A stretch of 18,830 bases of DNA from Phoronis ovalis (taxonomy: Eukaryota > Phoronida > Phoronidae). The notes beneath the pieces were generated by a model. It did no database searches and was not told the DNA's origin. It saw nothing but the letters and a program-made list of their open reading frames with translations. The translations under genes were made by a program, and so were the position numbers. Below are positions 1-10,372 of the stretch, piece after piece. The stretch is taken from NCBI GenBank assembly GCA_028565635.1, contig JAOXYB010017153.1, forward strand, positions 1 through 18,830. Reading direction: 5' to 3'. The first letter of the stretch is position 1. The number at the start of each line of letters is the position of its first letter.

Positions 1-930
1 GGTATCTTCTATATTATACAGAATATATTTTAAGGCCTTACTTTTGGATGATGGCGATCAGCCCATCAGCCTTGTTTTATCGATAGATGGTAATCGCATC
101 GGTTGTCAGATGCATGAACAATCCAGAGATGTTCTCTGAACTAGTGTGAAAAAAAATGTGCATTTTAGTCTTAGGATGTATTTATATAAGTCAGAAATGA
201 ACCAGTGCAGAGATTTTGAAGGCAGAAGCTACGTCATTGGCATTTTGGTTGAAAATGACACCAAATCTGACGACTAATCTGCCAATAGTACAATCCTCCT
301 CGTGTTATCACACCTGTTGAACTTTGAATGTTTACATTTTGTATTAAATATTATATTTAGGTCAAAGTTTATAGCATACCTTATTCCGCGATTCATTCTG
401 AAAATTGTAAGCTTTTTTTGTTTGAACGGAAAGAGATACTTTTAATCTAGTTTTAATCTAGTTTTAATCGACGATTATGCTAAGATTATCTGCTTTTTAC
501 TTTTTTATTGATGTGTTTTCTGTACTTTTTGCAACCTCGCTGCATATCAAGTTATAGCGTCATGTGTTCTATTCTAATTGTGCACAAATTTTAAGTCGAA
601 TGCTATTGCCGGAACTAACTGACAATGCCACCTGGTGGTTGAATGTCATTAAAATGTTTATAGTAGCACTGCTTAGTTTACTTTTTACTTAAGATATACA
701 TGGATTGAGTAATTAATAATAAAATAGATGTGCTTAACTTTATTTTAGTAAAATTTTAAGACAGTTTTTGTATCTATAAAATATCCCTTTGTTGTATTAA
801 GATAGTGAATAATGGTTGGCTCAATTTATTCACGCTTTGTACTTTAATTTAAATTTTAACTAATTAGATAAGAAGTACACTGTGATCAGAAATAACTGCA
901 CTGAGTTTTAATAAATGTTAGTCTAGGACG
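1..930. other. AT-rich sequence without a recognisable gene
   Basis: I see no open frame of useful length, no RNA gene and no clear transposon end here. The only local structure is a short 11-base tandem repeat near 440-470. The end of the stretch runs into a partial copy of the 327-bp repeat described below. Confidence 0.6.
440..470. repeat. Short tandem repeat, 11-base unit
   Basis: TTTTAATCTAG occurs twice head to tail and is followed by a truncated third copy (TTTTAATC). This is ordinary low-complexity slippage sequence. Confidence 0.85.
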
Positions 931-1050
931 GCCACGTTTGTTCTTAAATGTAACAATAACAGCTTCAGCTTTTATCTGATCAGCTTCATATTCTATACAG
1001 TGTAAGTATAGGTCAAAGTGCAAGTCAGATATAATCGTGACCGGGAATAC
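931..1050 (+). repeat. 327-bp repeat, copy 1, left part
   Basis: From about 948 this matches copy 2 at 2280 onward. Shared words include ATAAC.GCTTCAGCT, GATCAGCTTCATATTC and AGTA.AGGTCAA. The copy is cut at 1050 by the 997-bp transposon and resumes after the duplicated 8 bp at 2056. A further fragment, GGCCACGTTTGTTCT at 930-944, resembles the middle of the unit and suggests a shortened preceding unit. Confidence 0.8.
1043..1050. repeat. Target-site duplication, left
   Basis: GGGAATAC lies directly before the left end of the inverted-repeat transposon and is repeated without mismatch at 2048-2055, directly after its right end. An 8-bp duplication is usual for hAT elements and also for P elements. 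Confidence 0.85.
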
Positions 1051-1455
1051 CACGGTCGCCTGGCGAGCATGTGTCGTTATATTTTAAAATAAATAAATAT
1101 ATGATATATTATCCATACGGCTTCCTGTTTAATCTAGTGTAGTTATATTTTTAAATAAATAAATTTGTGATATATACTATCCATATGGCTTCTTGTGTAA
1201 TCTATATATATAAACAGGTCCTGAAACCAACCGGTCAGTTGTTTATTATGTCTCCTCTTGCAACTAATATTTATGCTCCAAGTGCCTGCACTTAATCCAC
1301 ACATCGATCTGATCATACATTCTGTTTTTTCGAGTGTCAATGCAAAAATAGTCACTTCTTTATTATCCGGCACTAAATTCCGATGCCTTTCAAGAGTGAT
1401 TCCAAAAAATCACATTTTAACACTCTTGTCTACATTGGAACCGGATGCATAACAC
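1051..1455 (+). repeat. Left inverted arm of the 997-bp element
   Basis: This arm pairs with 1625-2047 on the opposite strand. The innermost shared segment is GGAACCGGATGCATAACAC at the arm's inner end, matching CCCGGATGCAAAACAC read from the right arm. Confidence 0.88.
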
Positions 1456-1525
1456 GTCGTCCAATCGGACCTCGAGTAAAAAGCCGAAACAGCCCATGCT
1501 CTAAAACACTCACCAGGAGTCATAC

Positions 1526-1678
1526 CTGTTTCATCACTTCAGGATACTCGTGAACCCAACCGAGTGAGTCTGCTGCTTCGGGAAGCGAATCACTAAGAGC
1601 GGCAATATGACAGATTTTGATGATGTGTTTTGCATCCGGGTTCCAAAATTGTATCAAATGTAGACAAGTGTGTTAAAA
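1526..1678 (-). other. Protein-like open frame in the centre of the 997-bp element
   Basis: On the minus strand a frame of about 50 codons runs from the right arm into the unique centre. It contains HIAALSDSLPEAADSLGW followed by VHEYPEVMKQ, then CAG|GTATGA, which fits a 5' splice-donor consensus. It ends in a stop immediately after the donor (GTA TGA). Composition is protein-like, but I recognise no family. It may be a leftover exon of the parent transposon or of a captured host gene, or chance. Confidence 0.3.
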
Positions 1679-2047
1679 TGAGATGTTTTGGAATTGCTCT
1701 TGAAAGGCATCGGAATTTAGCACCAGATAATAAAGAAGTGACTATTTTTGTATTGAAACTTGAAGAAACAGGATTTGTGATCAGCTCAGTGTGTGGATTG
1801 AGTGCAGGTACTTGATATTTGGAGCATAAATATTAGTTGGAAGAGGAGGCATAGTAAAAATCTGACCGGTTGGATTCAGGACCTGTTTATATAGATTACA
1901 CAGGAGTCCGTATAGACAGTATATCTTAAATTTATTTATTTAAAAATATAACTATACTTGATTACACAGGAGCTAGACCTTATGGATAATATATCATATC
2001 TTTATTCATTCTAAAATATAACTACACATGCTCGCCAGGTGACCGTG
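1625..2047 (-). repeat. Right inverted arm of the 997-bp element
   Basis: This is the reverse complement of the left arm. It is slightly longer because of small insertions, for example near 1650 where the left arm lacks about ten bases. Confidence 0.88.
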
Positions 2048-2055
2048 GGGAATAC
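2048..2055. repeat. Target-site duplication, right
   Basis: GGGAATAC, identical to 1043-1050. Confidence 0.85.
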
Positions 2056-2279
2056 TTCCAATGTGGCTAACTAGCAGCCATGTTTGATCTCGAGAGGGCG
2101 TGTCACTTTGCATTTGTATACCTGAAAGACAAAGCGTTGTCTAGATGATTTGAAGGTGGATTCAAGAAGGCAGCAGATTCTTGGGTGTAATAGGCTAGAT
2201 GACATTTTAAAATCACCTTGAGAATTGGATTAAAATGCCAACCCGAATCTTCAATATTTGTGGGTGTACCATTTTCTTT
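2056..2279 (+). repeat. 327-bp repeat, copy 1, right part
   Basis: This continues copy 1 after the transposon insertion. GGCTAACTAGCAGCCATGTTTG corresponds to the word around GCCATGTTTG in copy 2, 328 bp further on. TTGAAGGTGGATTCA.GAAGG also matches copy 2 (TCAAAGGTGGATTCACGAAGG). Confidence 0.8.
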
Positions 2280-2606
2280 GTCTCGCAATAACTGCTTCAG
2301 CTGCTATCGGATCAGCTTCATATTCAATACAGGATAAGTACAGGTCAACATGCAGGTCATTTGAAATTTTTGACAAAAATCACTTCAAAGATGGCTGACT
2401 GATGGCCATGTTTGTTCCCAAGAGGGCACATCAGGTTGCGCTGTATAGCAGACAGGTGCAGCACTGACTGGACTATTCAAAGGTGGATTCACGAAGGACA
2501 GAAGATGGTTGAGTGTATTAGATTAGGTAGCATTTATAATGACATTGAAAATTGTATCAACTGATGGTCCAAACCTTCAACAGTTATTGTATATGATACT
2601 TCGCTT
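2280..2606 (+). repeat. 327-bp repeat, copy 2
   Basis: This complete unit follows copy 1 directly. It runs from TGTCTCGCAATAACTGCTTC through GATGGCTGACTGATGGCCA to the AT-rich tail near 2600. GCTTCAG at 2294 lies 327 bp from its partner at 962 once the 997-bp element and one 8-bp duplication are removed. The unit holds no convincing reading frame. Confidence 0.8.
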
Positions 2607-5600
2607 TACATATGTATGACTTAAAGCAACTATTTCAAAAAGTGACTACCCACTAGGGCTGCAAATCAGAACATTCTAGGAATGAAATGGACATCTGTTA
2701 TTGCAAATGTTTTATATATATAATACATTTTGTATTCCACAACACATTATTTTTTGAAATAAGTAGTTCAGTATTAAGTCATTTTTTCCGAATGTCATCT
2801 GTCTATATAATACAATTAATGGTTCCTCTGAACACTATTTTGTGTTTTTCAAAATAAGTAGTTCTTCATATGCATAATTGGAATTTATGTCAAATATTTA
2901 AGTTAAGCAAATCAAAACCAGAGACAGTGTGAGATTGACCAATGAAATCATTAAATTTAAGTGGATGGTTCAAATGAAAATAGCATTTAAACAAAGATCT
3001 AGCTAGAGTTCATTTTATAATATCAAGGGCTCAATTTGGTATAAAGTACTCCTTGTAGGTGATTATTCTGGCAACATATTGGATGCTACATGAATTAACC
3101 TTTTGAGTGTACACAATTCAATATGTGGAACAGTGAAATGTAGGTGCTAGATATTTTGCTACATTTTTAGTAGCTGCCTGATTCATTTTTTTCTCTTCTA
3201 GTTAAGTCTTGATTTTCATTTCAGCAACTCAGCTTTTTTTGTTTTATGTACAGCATCATGCAGTAAATTTTTAGCAAAGTGTATAAAATATACAAAATCA
3301 TTGTATACTAGAAAGCATCTACGTATGTTATGTGAAGAAAGCATGTTATACCTTCTTGGGAAAGCATTTGCTATAATATTTCAATATTTATAGTTTCTTT
3401 TTGTATTCATAAAAAGAGTTTGTCAGAACCACTTAGGTATTGAATATTGTTCAGCACAATGTATTCACACTTTGTGCTTGAAATTTAATTTTAGCTATTT
3501 AGCTCAAACTTTCTGAATCTGTAACTTGGTGTATGTGTGTTTAAGGATTAAAAAAACGGTGCCAAACAACATTCGCTACAGTTTTATAAATAGCAAAAGA
3601 TACAACACAGTATAGGATTTTGACCAGTATTTATTTTAAATGGTTCTGTTAGTATTCAAATATAACATATACTAGTATTCACAGAGAACTACTTGCAATT
3701 GTTGCCTGTTGTATATAGTCTCTTATACAAGAAGACTTTTAGAGAAAAAGGTCAAGCTGAGACTTTAAACAACATTTCAATGTATTTAAAAAAAACATTG
3801 TGTGTGGTTAAAGCAAGGTACAGTCACTAGCTACCTTCTGACTGCTGTGAAGAGTTTAGTGTCGAACTATTTTGGGAGAGAGAAACACAGTTTCGTGAAC
3901 ACTTATACTATTATAAAAGGATGACTCTAGATTAAGTAAACCTGCAATTAGCATATCAAGCAAGGAACATCCTGCCTTATGAATGAAGGTGTTACAGTGG
4001 CTAGAAAACTCTTAAATCAAATAAATACCAACATTTTGATACAGATCTGTGCATGAGTTCAAATATTACTTTTAGTTAATGTTCCGTAGCTGGTTGTTTT
4101 AAGTTTGGATGTTAATGGACATATTTACTTGAGCAGCAAATTGAAAAAGGTAACATTGAAGGACCATATATCATATAAAAATGTAGAAGATGTCATAGAC
4201 ATAGGGCATTGCATGTATATATGTATGTATGGGTCTCATTTCTCAATTTATGGGATGAGTCATGTTGATAAGTAGCCAGTATGAAGAGTGAAATTTGAAA
4301 ATTTTGCATTATACCTCACATCTATTAATATATAAATATGAATTAAAAAAATCAATTATATTAAATCTAGATATATCAATGTTTTGTTTTGCAGTAGATT
4401 TAGATTTGCTTTGTAAGCCTTAAAATGTTTTATAGATTTCTGGTTATAGAGAAATTGTGAGTAAAAATAACAATGACATATTTTTTTACAGTCATCAAAT
4501 ATATGCAGTCTCACTACGGTCTCTGCCTCTCCTTGCTTTTTCTGTATACTGGCATGGATGTTTGACAAGTTTGTGATTACTAATTTCAAACACTGTCTTA
4601 CAAAATAGAAACATGGGCAAAGATTGTTTGAATATTGAAAATGGTAGCGGAGCATTACTAATGAATTTGGTGAGTTTTTAGCACTATTATTATTTAATGA
4701 ATATTTAAGGTATGTAGCCTTTTATATTTTATGTTTGTATAAATGATGTAAGCATGGACAGCAATCTCAGATTTACATTCAACAGTGGATTCATATTCAG
4801 AATAGCATTGATGACTTTAAGACAAACATAAAACGCTAATAAACATTTAACAATTTTGTTGATAGTAGCATCTCAAGCTGTTTGCATGGTTCAAAGTATG
4901 TGGAGGAATTTTTATTGCCTTTTCGAGATTGTAAGTGTTCAACTTGATACTAGGTAAAATTTCCTTTGATTCCAGTCCCTTGAAGAACATTGTAAATACA
5001 AATTCATGCATGCATTGAAATGTATTTTAATTTAAAAGATTTTTACCATTTACCTGTATAAACTATGTACTAACCAGTATATTACATATTAAGTATTATT
5101 TTTTTCCAAGGACTAGCTTCTCCCACAAGCCACAGTGCAAGTTGAGACAGCAAGATTCATGACTACGTATTATGAGATTAAAAAAGTTCAGCAGAGCAAA
5201 GGGATTTTGAAATATGGCTGACAAAGTACAGTATCTGGACGACAAGTCATATCAAGACTTTATGTGGCACAACATATACTGGATCATTTCTTATAATACA
5301 GTATGAATGTCAGTGTTACCATAAAAAAGTGATAATAGCTTTAACCAGAGTTCCAGCAAAACATTTAGTAGAATTGGTAATAACCCACATTTATGTCATG
5401 TTGAATATATTGCTGCAACGTAAAAATGGATTCCATATTGGATAGATTACAGAAAATTAACATGATTGGCTTATAATTGGAAAAGTTATTTTATCAAAGC
5501 GTACTTAATGATATTTTTTGACAGTTTTGATGTGATACAACTAATTATAAACTGGTTGTCAGTTATTATTGTATTATTTTATATTATTATTATTTCTACA

Positions 5601-6600
5601 TCATTCTGAAAAGTGTAAAAACAGCAATTTTAAAGCGACTTCACTCCAGTTTGTAAATGAATATAAGCTTCATAACCTGATTCCTGAGCATACAATTCAG
5701 GTTGTAACACAAAAACAAATCATGAATTCCTTGAAGACTTTAAAATTAAAATGATTAATGATGTCAGTGTCACTTTCTTCACAATATCAAAACTAGTTCA
5801 TCCAATCACCATCAGGAGTTTATATAAGGTGCACCTTTGGATTGTGATAAAGTTAATAGTTATAATGAAGTATATTGTAATTATATGATATTATGCAATT
5901 TTAATGAAAAGGAATAAAAAATTGATTTTAAAACAGAAAGATTCAAATATCCATTTATCAACATTTAGATGCACTCTCGGACTTGTAAACAAGGAATCTT
6001 AGAATTAATTAAATTGTTGGAAAAAAATAATAAATATATTCGCCTAACATGTCAATTGAGTATAAAGAAATGTCAAAAATGATTCAGATAAACTGACATC
6101 GATCTGTTTCAAAAGGGTTAGATGTAAAGGACACGTGGGAAATTATATTAATTAGTATTCTGAACATGTTATTTTAATGCTAATAATTGGCTTCTATTTA
6201 TCTAATTTCAATATGTTTTGCTAACTTTTCAATATATTCATACACTAAATTCCATTCTGAGAATGATTTTAAATGGCACTGACCTGCACTGCTATTAAAA
6301 TAATTGACATTTGCATTCAAGCTATGCATTTTGTTAAATGTCTAAAAGCTCACGGTACCTAAAATATTTGCTTTAGCTATTTCAGGATATTGGTAGAGAG
6401 ACAGTAGACATTAAACAACATTATTATAAATTGCAATTAAAGTATCAAAATGAAGGATGCACCTGCAACAATTAAGTACACTTTCAAAGTTAGTATATCA
6501 CTCCACCATGAATGCAAAATAAACCAGGAGGTCCTATGTTCAGCTCCTATGTCCTCTCTCAGTTAACATTCTGGAATAAAAACAAAATTTCTATTGCTGA
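2607..6600. other. Long AT-rich stretch with no identifiable gene
   Basis: The sequence is intron- or intergenic-like, with many T and A runs, isolated acceptor-like sites such as the one near 3222, and AT microsatellite patches (for example 4214-4230). Open frames such as those on the minus strand at 4356-4655 and on the plus strand at 5569-5754 show no family motif and no flanking splice logic that I can defend. A start-less open frame of about 88 codons near 5180-5446 also shows no known motif. Confidence 0.55.
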
Positions 6601-6638
6601 CAAATTTTCCCATTGCCGTAGCATTCGATTGATTGCTT

Positions 6639-6748
6639 CCCACAGGTGGCGTCTCTTCAACGATAAATACATCGTACTATGATTGCGACCCATAGGAGGC
6701 GATAATTGTCAGTAAACACAAAATTATGATTGCGACCAATAGGTGGCA
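6639..6748 (+). promoter_or_regulatory. Three spaced CTCF-like motifs
   Basis: CCCACAGGTGGCG (6639-6651), CCCATAGGAGGCG (6689-6701) and CCAATAGGTGGCA (6736-6748) lie in the same orientation with starts 50 and 47 bp apart. Against the animal CTCF core CCASYAGRKGGCR they match 11, 10 and 12 of 13 positions. The second and third are also preceded by the identical word ATGATTGCGACC, so this is a degenerate ~48-bp tandem repeat. Binding is inferred from the motif only, and repeat origin is the alternative explanation. Confidence 0.4.
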
Positions 6749-6917
6749 CCACTCTAGATTCTAGACCCGGGGTGAACAATCCCATACACAAGGCAATAGG
6801 GTATGGTCCGCTCTAAAGGGTTTACTTTTTGTCGATTTTGAGCATGTTTGTATGAAAAAGGGGGTTGTTTAAGGTCCGTTTTGGTATGAGGAAGCGTCTA
6901 TATTTACTCGCTGCAGG

Positions 6918-6925
6918 TATAAAAG
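6918..6925 (+). promoter_or_regulatory. Candidate TATA box
   Basis: TATAAAAG preceded by GG and followed by GG matches the consensus TATA element, in a locally GC-richer context than its surroundings. A start site would be expected around 6945-6955. The nearest coding candidate downstream is weak (8079 onward), so the promoter call rests on the motif and on the CTCF-like cluster upstream. Confidence 0.3.
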
Positions 6926-6951
6926 GGTAGTAAAAAAAGATTCTTGTATAA

Positions 6952-6991
6952 AGGAGGTGGCTGGTATTCATCTTTCGTTCTCTCACCTCCT
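6952..6991 (+). other. Hairpin with perfect 8-bp stem
   Basis: AGGAGGTG (6952-6959) pairs perfectly with CACCTCCT (6984-6991) across a 24-base pyrimidine-rich loop. It lies where transcription from the candidate TATA box would start. Function unknown. Confidence 0.4.
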
Positions 6992-8078
6992 CTTACTGTA
7001 TGTTTCGACATTGTATAATATGAGATGTAGTAAGCTTAACTATTGGTATGAGGAGAGTGTGTGGCATTTCGAAGGAACTGGTTGATCATGAATTTAAAAA
7101 AAATAATATAAAAAGATGGTCAGGGCATTTTAATAAAATGTCATGTTTTTGTTTGATACGAGGAATTATATTTGCCATGCCCAGTAGAACGCGATTCTAA
7201 ATGACGTTTTACAATTTAAAAACACCATGGTAGAAATCTGTCATTGATTCAGCCAATGTCAAATGAAATTTCAATAAAATTCGACACATGTTCTTAAATT
7301 TTGAAAGTATGTTTAGAAAGACATGTGCTGCAATTATGCATTTTAAAAGCTTAGAGAAAGTTGTTTACCAACATTAATTTAACCAAGCAGTACCTGTAAT
7401 TGTTCGCACTACTGCAATTATTCGACCTCCAGAAATTAGATTTAGAGGTGTGGAAATTCAGTTGAAGTAGGTGCAATTTTTAGTAAGTGCAGATCACCTT
7501 TAATTCACGGGATTATTTAGCTAAAACCAGCTAGTGATGTCATGCTATAATTGATAAACACACATGAAAATAAAAAGTATTTCTCCTTTTTATTTATTCC
7601 AAAATGCCAAACATATCTTGTTTAAATGGACCTCGTAGTAAAACGTGGTAATTAAACATCTCTTTGTGTAACTGGATACCATAATTATTCAACCACTGTA
7701 TTCTGGGCAAAATATCTATTTTGTTATTGCATCACCAACGTTAATTTCGAAGTCATATTCAAGCGTAATTGGCATAGAATAAACATAACGAGATCAATTA
7801 TAGATATTCGTATTTAAATGATCAGATATCATTGTTATGTTAATATAACTTGCTTACTGACAATTTCCAAAAAAAAACGGAAAGTAAACCAGGATCAATT
7901 TTGGTTGACAAAAGTGTTGAAAAAGGATGGCATTTATACCACTAATACTTTCAATAAAGAAATACGAACATATACATGTAGGTGTCTAACAATGTTTCCG
8001 TAGGTTAAATGTTAGTAAACTAGAATCGCAATTTTGCTCTATGTTTCATTGATAATCTTATGCTTCTATATTTCTTAG
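6992..8078. other. Region without a defined gene
   Basis: AT-rich, with a 61-codon open frame at 7818-8003 that has two cysteine-containing ends (TCLLTIS and YTCRC) around a Trp. The spacing is loosely reminiscent of an immunoglobulin fold, but the match is too weak to name. No RNA gene was seen. Confidence 0.45.
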
Positions 8079-8581
8079 ACGCGCATTTTTGTGTAGAATA
8101 CCGGCAAATGATTTGGATGGGACCACGACCTGGGTGGAGATTGAGGAGTTCCAGACGTCTTACTCTTCAGGATACTGATGTGTGGGCTTTTGCAAGTGTT
8201 GTTACTGTGGCTTGGTGTCCTGTACCATGTAACGGTTGTTGGGTGATTATCTGCGTGAACTACGATTTATGGTGGTCATATCCGTTGTTACATGCATGTC
8301 GTGTATAGCTTTCAGCTTATTATTATATAGAAATAACCTGCATGTACTACTAGCAAAGATGGCACTGTCGTTATGTAAAACGCATCGAAGTCGTGCATTT
8401 TCATGCAACAAAAATGACTACCAGGATATGTTTGATTAAAGTTCCGAAGTACGAAAAGATGCTGTAACACAGCCCAATGTCATAATAGAAATTGGTTTAA
8501 GGCAATTGAACAAAAATGAATTATTACACAAAATGGTAAAATTGGATCCTCTACTAAATGATTCATTTAGAATATTTTTAT
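8079..8581 (+). pseudogene. Possible degenerate coding region, unknown family
   Basis: After an acceptor-like site (pyrimidine-rich tract ending TTCTTAG at 8078), one frame stays largely open for about 165 codons. It is broken by only three stops: TGA near 8170, TAA near 8230 and TAA near 8437. Protein-like pieces include NDLDGTTTWVEIEEFQTSY near the start, a likely membrane segment FMVVISVVTCMSCIAFSLLL in the middle, and LRQLNKNELLHKMVKLDPLL near the end. A hydrophobic stretch in the next frame (LLQVLLLWLGVLYHV) overlaps the middle. I do not recognise the family. It may be a decayed membrane-protein gene or a chance open frame, and I would not rely on it. Confidence 0.25.
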
Positions 8582-10082
8582 TGCTATAAAATACATGGCT
8601 TTCTTGAAAATAAGGTGAACATATATGTTATATCAGCCTCTCAATTCCTAAATATAAAAACTGACGGAAATGTGAACATTTTCTATCATGAAATCCGGTT
8701 TCGGAAGCGTTAACAAAGATCACATGGCATAAGGATACAATAGATTTTTCCATCCACCTCAATAGTAACATTTTGCCTTCTAGTAAATAGACTAACCCTT
8801 CGAAGAAAATTCTGTTCACAAATAAAGATAATCATGTCTCATGTCTACTCCCGATTTGTCGTGCAGTCTTAACCAATTAACGTTTGTGTGAACTCTAAAC
8901 ACAGACCACGACCTTAAATGTTTAAAAATACACACCAAACTGGGTTACCTTCCAGGCCTGGATATAATCCCCTCAAATTTTGATAAAAAATAACATTTTC
9001 AAGTTCTCTCATTTTGTGCGAAATTAAAGCCACTATCAAATAGAAATGTTCATACAGCTGCCCAAGGGCAAAAACAAAAAGGAAGAGGAAAAGATCTAGA
9101 CATATTAATACGTATTCCGAAACTATATTGGACATGTGGATTACAGACGATGGCTCCTATTGGCTATCTAATGACAAATTGTTTAGAAATTTTGCTCGGT
9201 GCTACATGGCTATATAGAATTTTCTTCAAAAAGGAGCGAATGAACCAAAGTTAAAAAAAACTCGAAACCACATAAAACTGGTCTCGGTATGATTAGTTTG
9301 AAATCCTAATTTGAAACCTTTTGCTTTGAACTGACAGACCCCGTACTGTATTATCATATATGAGAATATTCTACTAAGATTGGGGTGTAATAACTTTAAT
9401 CTTCAAAATATCCATTTTTGTACAATAATTTTTAGAATTTCACAAATGTCAATATGGAAAATCACAATAAAATTTGCAAAAAATAACACATAGAACACGT
9501 TTTCACAAGATACAAAAAAAATCAGCGAGAAATAATAAGCAGCTAAAATGCTCATAGTTTTTCTTTCAAAAATGAAGTCTGGCACTGTTAGACCCTTGGA
9601 TAAGGCCAAATGTTATTCAAACTCCTAGTTACCAGTTGGATGTACATTTGTAATACAGTTTGTCATGCATCCGTTTAAAAGAAACATAATTTGGATAAAC
9701 CGTCAAACGCTCTTGGAAATTATGTCATAGTAAAATATAAAATACTGTCATAGAAATGTTACTGTCAGTTTTTTTAGCATCATGCAGATGTATAATTTAA
9801 AATCACATAAATTATAATCCCAAGTTATTACTAAATCAGATTTCCCCTAAAGTGACGGTATTAAAGAGATACATTGTATATTCAAAAACACATACATGTT
9901 AGGGAATTATGCCGCTGAGGCCTGATCGAATTAGGACAGCTGATGTTTCTTTATCCGATAGGTTGCTACCAACTACCTATCAAATGGGTTTATTTGTCAC
10001 CCACCAGCGACACTTGTATAATTTTAATTCAGTGCTCAACACTAATAATATTTTTCCGTTTTCTCCTCCCCATACAGCCAAT
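8582..10082. other. AT-rich sequence, nothing identifiable
   Basis: Hydrophobic open frames on the minus strand (8914-9135 and 9403-9609) are rich in Phe, Leu and Ile, as expected from translating AT-rich DNA. A plus-strand frame from 9909 begins with a plausible-looking peptide (RPDRIRTADVSLSDRLLPTT) but then runs into the dispersed repeat, so it is not a gene as it stands. Confidence 0.5.
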
Positions 10083-10372
10083 ATTTCTGACCATCAGTTG
10101 AAAATTATAACCCGTCATTTGATGTTGGCCCAAAGCCTGTGTGTAACCCTTTTTTTGTCTCGTAATAATTGCTTCAGTTTCTATCCTTTAAGCTTCGCAT
10201 CAGTACATCGTAAATGCACGTCAAAGTACAGGTCTAGACTAGTTTTAACTTGGCTCACTTTCAAGATGACTAACTGCGGCCATGTTTGTTCCAAGTGAGA
10301 TTGCGCACATTTCCAGAAAAACGAAGCATAGACTGGACGATTTGAAGATGGTCATATTAGGCAATGTGTCCT
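10083..10372 (+). repeat. 327-bp repeat, copy 3 (dispersed)
   Basis: This contains the same ordered words as the pair at 948-2606: TTTGTCTCGTAATAATTGCTTCAG, then AAAGTACAGGTC, then AAGATGACTAACTGCGGCCA and TGTTTGTTCC, then ACTGGACGATTTGAAGATGG. GCTTCAG to GCCATG is 108 bp here and 111 bp in copy 2. It stands 7.7 kb from the tandem pair in the same orientation, so the family is dispersed as well as tandem. Confidence 0.75.

Larger units (their letters stand above)
1051..2047. mobile_element. 997-bp non-autonomous DNA transposon with ~400-bp inverted arms
   Basis: The ends are CACGGTCGCCTGGCGAGC and, read from the right on the other strand, CACGGTCACCTGGCGAGC: one mismatch in the first 24 bases. 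The arms (1051-1455 and 1625-2047) stay alignable over their whole length with scattered substitutions and small indels. They enclose a ~169-bp unique centre. Each arm holds two tandem copies of an AT-rich subunit of roughly 65-80 bp, containing TAGTTATATTTT...AAATAAAT and a TATCCATA-like word. Both ends carry the same 8-bp duplication, and removing the element restores the 327-bp spacing of the host repeat. No transposase is visible, so it would need an enzyme supplied elsewhere. The 8-bp duplication and the terminal CA suggest the hAT superfamily, with P/THAP-type elements as the alternative. It could be called a foldback-like or long-TIR MITE. Confidence 0.9.

Noticed and set aside
1143-1815. 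Similar peptides (PDNKEVTIF...CGLSAGT) encoded on opposite strands at 1143-1373 and 1630-1815
   Set aside because: They are the two inverted arms of the same transposon read in opposite directions, not two related genes.
5180-5446. Start-less open frame of about 88 codons
   Set aside because: Length is within chance for a window this size. No motif and no convincing exon borders.
7393-7700. Repeated TAATTATTCGACC / TAATTATTCAACC words as possible transposon ends
   Set aside because: The copies are in direct, not inverted, orientation and the similarity does not extend.
8914-9609. Hydrophobic minus-strand frames suggesting membrane proteins
   Set aside because: Phe/Leu/Ile-rich translation is expected from AT-rich DNA. 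No splice sites or family motifs link them.
9909-10298. 129-codon open frame on the plus strand
   Set aside because: Its second half is the dispersed 327-bp repeat, which shows stops in this frame in its other copies. No recognised motif.
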